Assembly (NCBI RefSeq): GCF_023241715.1
Contig: NZ_JALQCW010000090.1
Location: 55,997 to 119,996, forward strand
From: Pseudomonas morbosilactucae
GTDB taxonomy: Bacteria > Pseudomonadota > Gammaproteobacteria > Pseudomonadales > Pseudomonadaceae
Reading direction: 5' to 3'
Length of the DNA: 64,000 bases
The notes under the pieces are model-generated. The model had not been told where the DNA came from and did not search any database. It saw only the letters and a program-made list of their open reading frames with translations. Shown in pieces: positions 61,535 through 64,000 of the stretch (position 1 is its first letter; each line of letters starts with the position of its first letter). The position numbers and the translations under genes were made by a program.

Positions 61535-63526
61535 ATGACGTCCGGCATCTTTATTCCCGAGCTGGGGCATCTGGCGATGATCCTGGCGCTGTGCTTTGCC
61601 CTGGTCCAGGCGGTGTTGCCGCTGCTGGGCGCCTGGCGTGGCGACCGTCTGTGGATGAGCCTGGCCCAGCCGGCCGCCTGGGGGCAGTTCGCCTTTCTGG
61701 CGTTCGCCTTCGGCTGCCTGACCTACGCCTTTATGGTCGACGATTTCTCGGTGGCCTATGTGGCCAGCAACTCCAACAGCGCCTTGCCCTGGTACTACAA
61801 GTTCAGTGCAGTGTGGGGTGCCCACGAAGGTTCGCTGCTGCTCTGGGCCTTGATCCTCGGTGGCTGGACCTTCGCGGTGTCGGTGTTCTCCCGGCAACTG
61901 CCGCAAGTGATGCTGGCCCGGGTGCTGGCCGTGATGGGCATGATCAGCACCGGCTTCCTGCTGTTCCTGATCCTGACTTCCAACCCCTTTGAACGGATTC
62001 TGCCGCAGATCCCGACAGACGGCCGCGACCTCAACCCGCTGCTGCAAGACATCGGCCTGATCGTTCACCCGCCGATGCTCTACATGGGCTACGTCGGTTT
62101 TTCGGTGGCCTTCGCCTTTGCCATCGCCGCCTTGCTCGGCGGTCGCCTCGACGCTGCCTGGGCTCGCTGGTCGCGGCCCTGGACCATCGTTGCCTGGGCC
62201 TTCCTCGGCATCGGTATCACCCTCGGTTCCTGGTGGGCCTACTACGAACTGGGCTGGGGCGGCTGGTGGTTCTGGGACCCGGTGGAAAACGCCTCCTTTA
62301 TGCCCTGGCTGGTGGGCACGGCGCTGATTCACTCCCTGGCGGTCACGGAAAAACGTGGTGTATTCAAGAGTTGGACCGTGCTGCTGGCCATTGCGGCCTT
62401 TTCCTTGAGCTTGCTGGGGACCTTCCTGGTGCGTTCCGGGGTGCTGACGTCGGTGCACGCTTTTGCCTCGGACCCCGAGCGCGGCGTGTTCATCCTGATC
62501 TTCCTGTTGTTTGTGGTCGGCGGCTCGCTGACCCTGTTCGCTTTGCGCGCACCGGTGGTCAAGAGCCACGTGGGCTTCAACCTGTGGTCGCGGGAAACCC
62601 TGCTGCTGGGCAACAACCTGGTGCTGGTGGTGGCGGCCTCGATGATCCTGCTCGGGACCTTGTACCCGCTGGTGCTGGACGCTCTGAGCGGGGCCAAGCT
62701 GTCGGTGGGCCCGCCGTACTTCAACGCCTTGTTCATTCCGCTGATGGCGTTGTTGATGGTGGTGATGGCCGTGGGCGTGCTGGTGCGCTGGAAAGACACC
62801 CCGGTGAAATGGCTGGTGGGCATGCTGACCCCAGTCCTGCTGGGCAGCGCCGGCCTGGCAGTGGTGGCCGGCATCGCATACGGCGACTTCAACTGGGCGG
62901 TGCTGGCGACCTTTATGCTGGCGGCCTGGGTGCTGTTGGCCGGGGTGCGCGACATCTTCGACAAGACCCGCCACAAAGGCCTGATCAAGGGCCTGCCGAG
63001 CCTGACCCGCAGCTACTGGGGCATGCAGCTGGCGCATTTGGGGATCGCGGTTTGTGCCCTGGGCGTGGTGCTGTCGAGCCAGAACAGCGCCGAGCGTGAC
63101 CTGCGCCTGGAGCCAGGGGAGTCCATGGACCTGGCCGGCTACCAGTTCATCTTCGAAGGTGCCAAGCACTTTGAGGGACCGAACTTCACCTCCGACAAGG
63201 GCACCGTACGGGTGGTGCGCAACGGCCAGGAAGTGGCGGTGCTGCACCCCGAAAAACGTTTGTACACGGTGCAGAACTCGATGATGACCGAAGCCGGGAT
63301 CGACGCCGGTTTCACCCGTGACCTGTATGTGGCCCTGGGCGAGTCCCTGGGGGACGGCGCCTGGGCGGTGCGGGTACACGTCAAGCCGTTCGTGCGCTGG
63401 ATCTGGTTCGGTGGCCTGCTCACCGGTTTTGGTGGCTTGCTGGCGGCCCTGGATCGGCGCTATCGGGTCAAGGTGAAAAGCCGCGTGCGGGAAGCACTGG
63501 GCATGACAGTGCAGGGAGTTAGTTGA
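61535..63526 (+). CDS. ccmF: Heme lyase subunit CcmF
   Basis: Product of 663 aa with about 14 membrane helices. The WWD heme-handling motif is GGWWFWDPVENASFMPWLVG. Other family segments: WGAHEGSLLLWALILGGW and LTSVHAFASDPERG. It joins heme to apocytochrome c with CcmH. ccmG starts one base inside the stop. Confidence 0.96.
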   Translation: MTSGIFIPELGHLAMILALCFALVQAVLPLLGAWRGDRLWMSLAQPAAWGQFAFLAFAFGCLTYAFMVDDFSVAYVASNSNSALPWYYKFSAVWGAHEGSLLLWALILGGWTFAVSVFSRQLPQVMLARVLAVMGMISTGFLLFLILTSNPFERILPQIPTDGRDLNPLLQDIGLIVHPPMLYMGYVGFSVAFAFAIAALLGGRLDAAWARWSRPWTIVAWAFLGIGITLGSWWAYYELGWGGWWFWDPVENASFMPWLVGTALIHSLAVTEKRGVFKSWTVLLAIAAFSLSLLGTFLVRSGVLTSVHAFASDPERGVFILIFLLFVVGGSLTLFALRAPVVKSHVGFNLWSRETLLLGNNLVLVVAASMILLGTLYPLVLDALSGAKLSVGPPYFNALFIPLMALLMVVMAVGVLVRWKDTPVKWLVGMLTPVLLGSAGLAVVAGIAYGDFNWAVLATFMLAAWVLLAGVRDIFDKTRHKGLIKGLPSLTRSYWGMQLAHLGIAVCALGVVLSSQNSAERDLRLEPGESMDLAGYQFIFEGAKHFEGPNFTSDKGTVRVVRNGQEVAVLHPEKRLYTVQNSMMTEAGIDAGFTRDLYVALGESLGDGAWAVRVHVKPFVRWIWFGGLLTGFGGLLAALDRRYRVKVKSRVREALGMTVQGVS

Positions 63527-64000
63527 TGAGTGTTGATAGCAAACGTTGGGTCGTTGTTGCATTGATTGCTTTGGTACTTGGAGCTTTTGCTGCTGTTGTC
63601 GTTATTCAGCTTAATAAGGGTGATCCAAGTGAACTTCCCTCGGCAATGATCGACAAGCCGTTCCCGGAGTTCTCCCTGCCTTCGGTGCAGGGCGACAAGA
63701 CCTTGACCCGTGCCGACCTGCTGGGCAAACCGGCGCTGGTCAACGTTTGGGGCACCTGGTGCATTTCCTGCCGTGTCGAGCACCCGGTGCTGAATAAGCT
63801 GGCCGAAAAGGGCGTGGTGATCTACGGCATCAACTATAAGGACGTGAACGCCGACGCCTTGAAGTGGCTGGCCGAGTTCCATAACCCTTACCAGCTGGAT
63901 ATCCGCGACGAGGAGGGCTCCCTGGGCCTCAACCTCGGGGTCTACGGCGCTCCGGAAACCTTCTTCGTCGACGCCAAGGGCATCATCCGCGACAAATACG
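63526..64000 (+). CDS. ccmG: Thiol:disulfide interchange protein CcmG/DsbE, 5' part
   Basis: The gene is cut by the window end after about 158 codons. An N-terminal membrane anchor (VVVALIALVLGAFAAVVVIQ) is followed by a thioredoxin fold. The redox motif is WGTWCISCRVEHP, with Ile in place of the Pro common in this family (CPTC or CPSC). GVYGAPETFFVD holds the cis-Pro loop. It reduces apocytochrome c or CcmH. The first 40 codons are AT-rich compared with the rest of the operon. Confidence 0.93.
   Translation, partial: MSVDSKRWVVVALIALVLGAFAAVVVIQLNKGDPSELPSAMIDKPFPEFSLPSVQGDKTLTRADLLGKPALVNVWGTWCISCRVEHPVLNKLAEKGVVIYGINYKDVNADALKWLAEFHNPYQLDIRDEEGSLGLNLGVYGAPETFFVDAKGIIRDKY

Noticed and set aside
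61031..63562. 843-codon open frame on the minus strand opposite ccmF
   Set aside because: ccmF on the + strand is a complete, clearly recognised protein. The antisense frame is His/Gln/Arg-rich low-complexity and results from the high G+C third positions.

Overview
The window is a chromosomal segment of a fluorescent pseudomonad (Pseudomonas fluorescens group). The evidence is gene order and protein type: a FleQ/FleS/FleR/FleN-controlled polar flagellum with fli, flh, che and mot genes in the order typical of the genus, ParC/ParP polar chemosensory genes, the second stator MotCD, and a ccm cytochrome c maturation operon downstream. Coding density is high, genes overlap tightly (many ATGA or GTGA junctions), and almost everything is on the + strand. 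No rRNA, tRNA, IS element, prophage or CRISPR array was seen.

Layout. (1) 1-420: 3' end of flgL. (2) 544-18212: a flagellar glycosylation island. It has two very large multi-module glycosyltransferases. Between them lies a CDP-sugar cassette: glucose-1-phosphate cytidylyltransferase, CDP-glucose 4,6-dehydratase, a 3,5-epimerase-like protein, an SDR, a C-methyltransferase-like protein and a CmcI-like protein. Then come pseB, pseC and pseF, a KAS III enzyme, a Maf flagellin glycosyltransferase and a small unknown protein. (3) 18453-22094: fliC, flaG, fliD, fliS, fliT. (4) 22266-26478: fleQ and fleSR. (5) 26607-32379: fliEFGHIJ. (6) 32463-34858: the hsbA-hsbR-hptB partner-switching module. (7) 34955-41993: fliK and fliLMNOPQR-flhB. 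(8) 42151-47300: flhA, flhF, fleN, fliA. (9) 47467-56597: cheY, cheZ, cheA, cheB, motC, motD, parC, parP, cheW and a DUF2802 gene. (10) 56664-58558, minus strand: a stand-alone FlhB C-terminal domain protein and a second FliK-like protein. (11) 58754-64000: ccmABCDEF and the start of ccmG/dsbE.

The regulatory cascade can be read from the DNA. A sigma70-type promoter precedes fleQ. Sigma54 (-24/-12) elements with exact GG-N10-GC spacing precede fleS, fliE, fliL and flhA, and a variant precedes fliD. FliA (sigma28) elements precede fliC, fliS and parP. This matches the known FleQ to FleSR to FliA hierarchy of Pseudomonas.

The points most worth a second look are: a one-base frameshift near codon 55 of fliF, which as written would abolish the MS ring; four FliM-like D/E-E-F/I-x-x-L-L motifs in the CheA linker; a FliA promoter whose start site falls inside an intrinsic terminator upstream of parP; a structured RNA leader upstream of ccmA; an incomplete pseudaminic acid set (B, C and F, but no G, H or I) followed by a short ORF stub; a CDP-linked, probably C-methylated deoxysugar cassette placed between the two giant transferases; and the FlhB-C/FliK-like pair. 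All calls come from reading the sequence; no database search was run.
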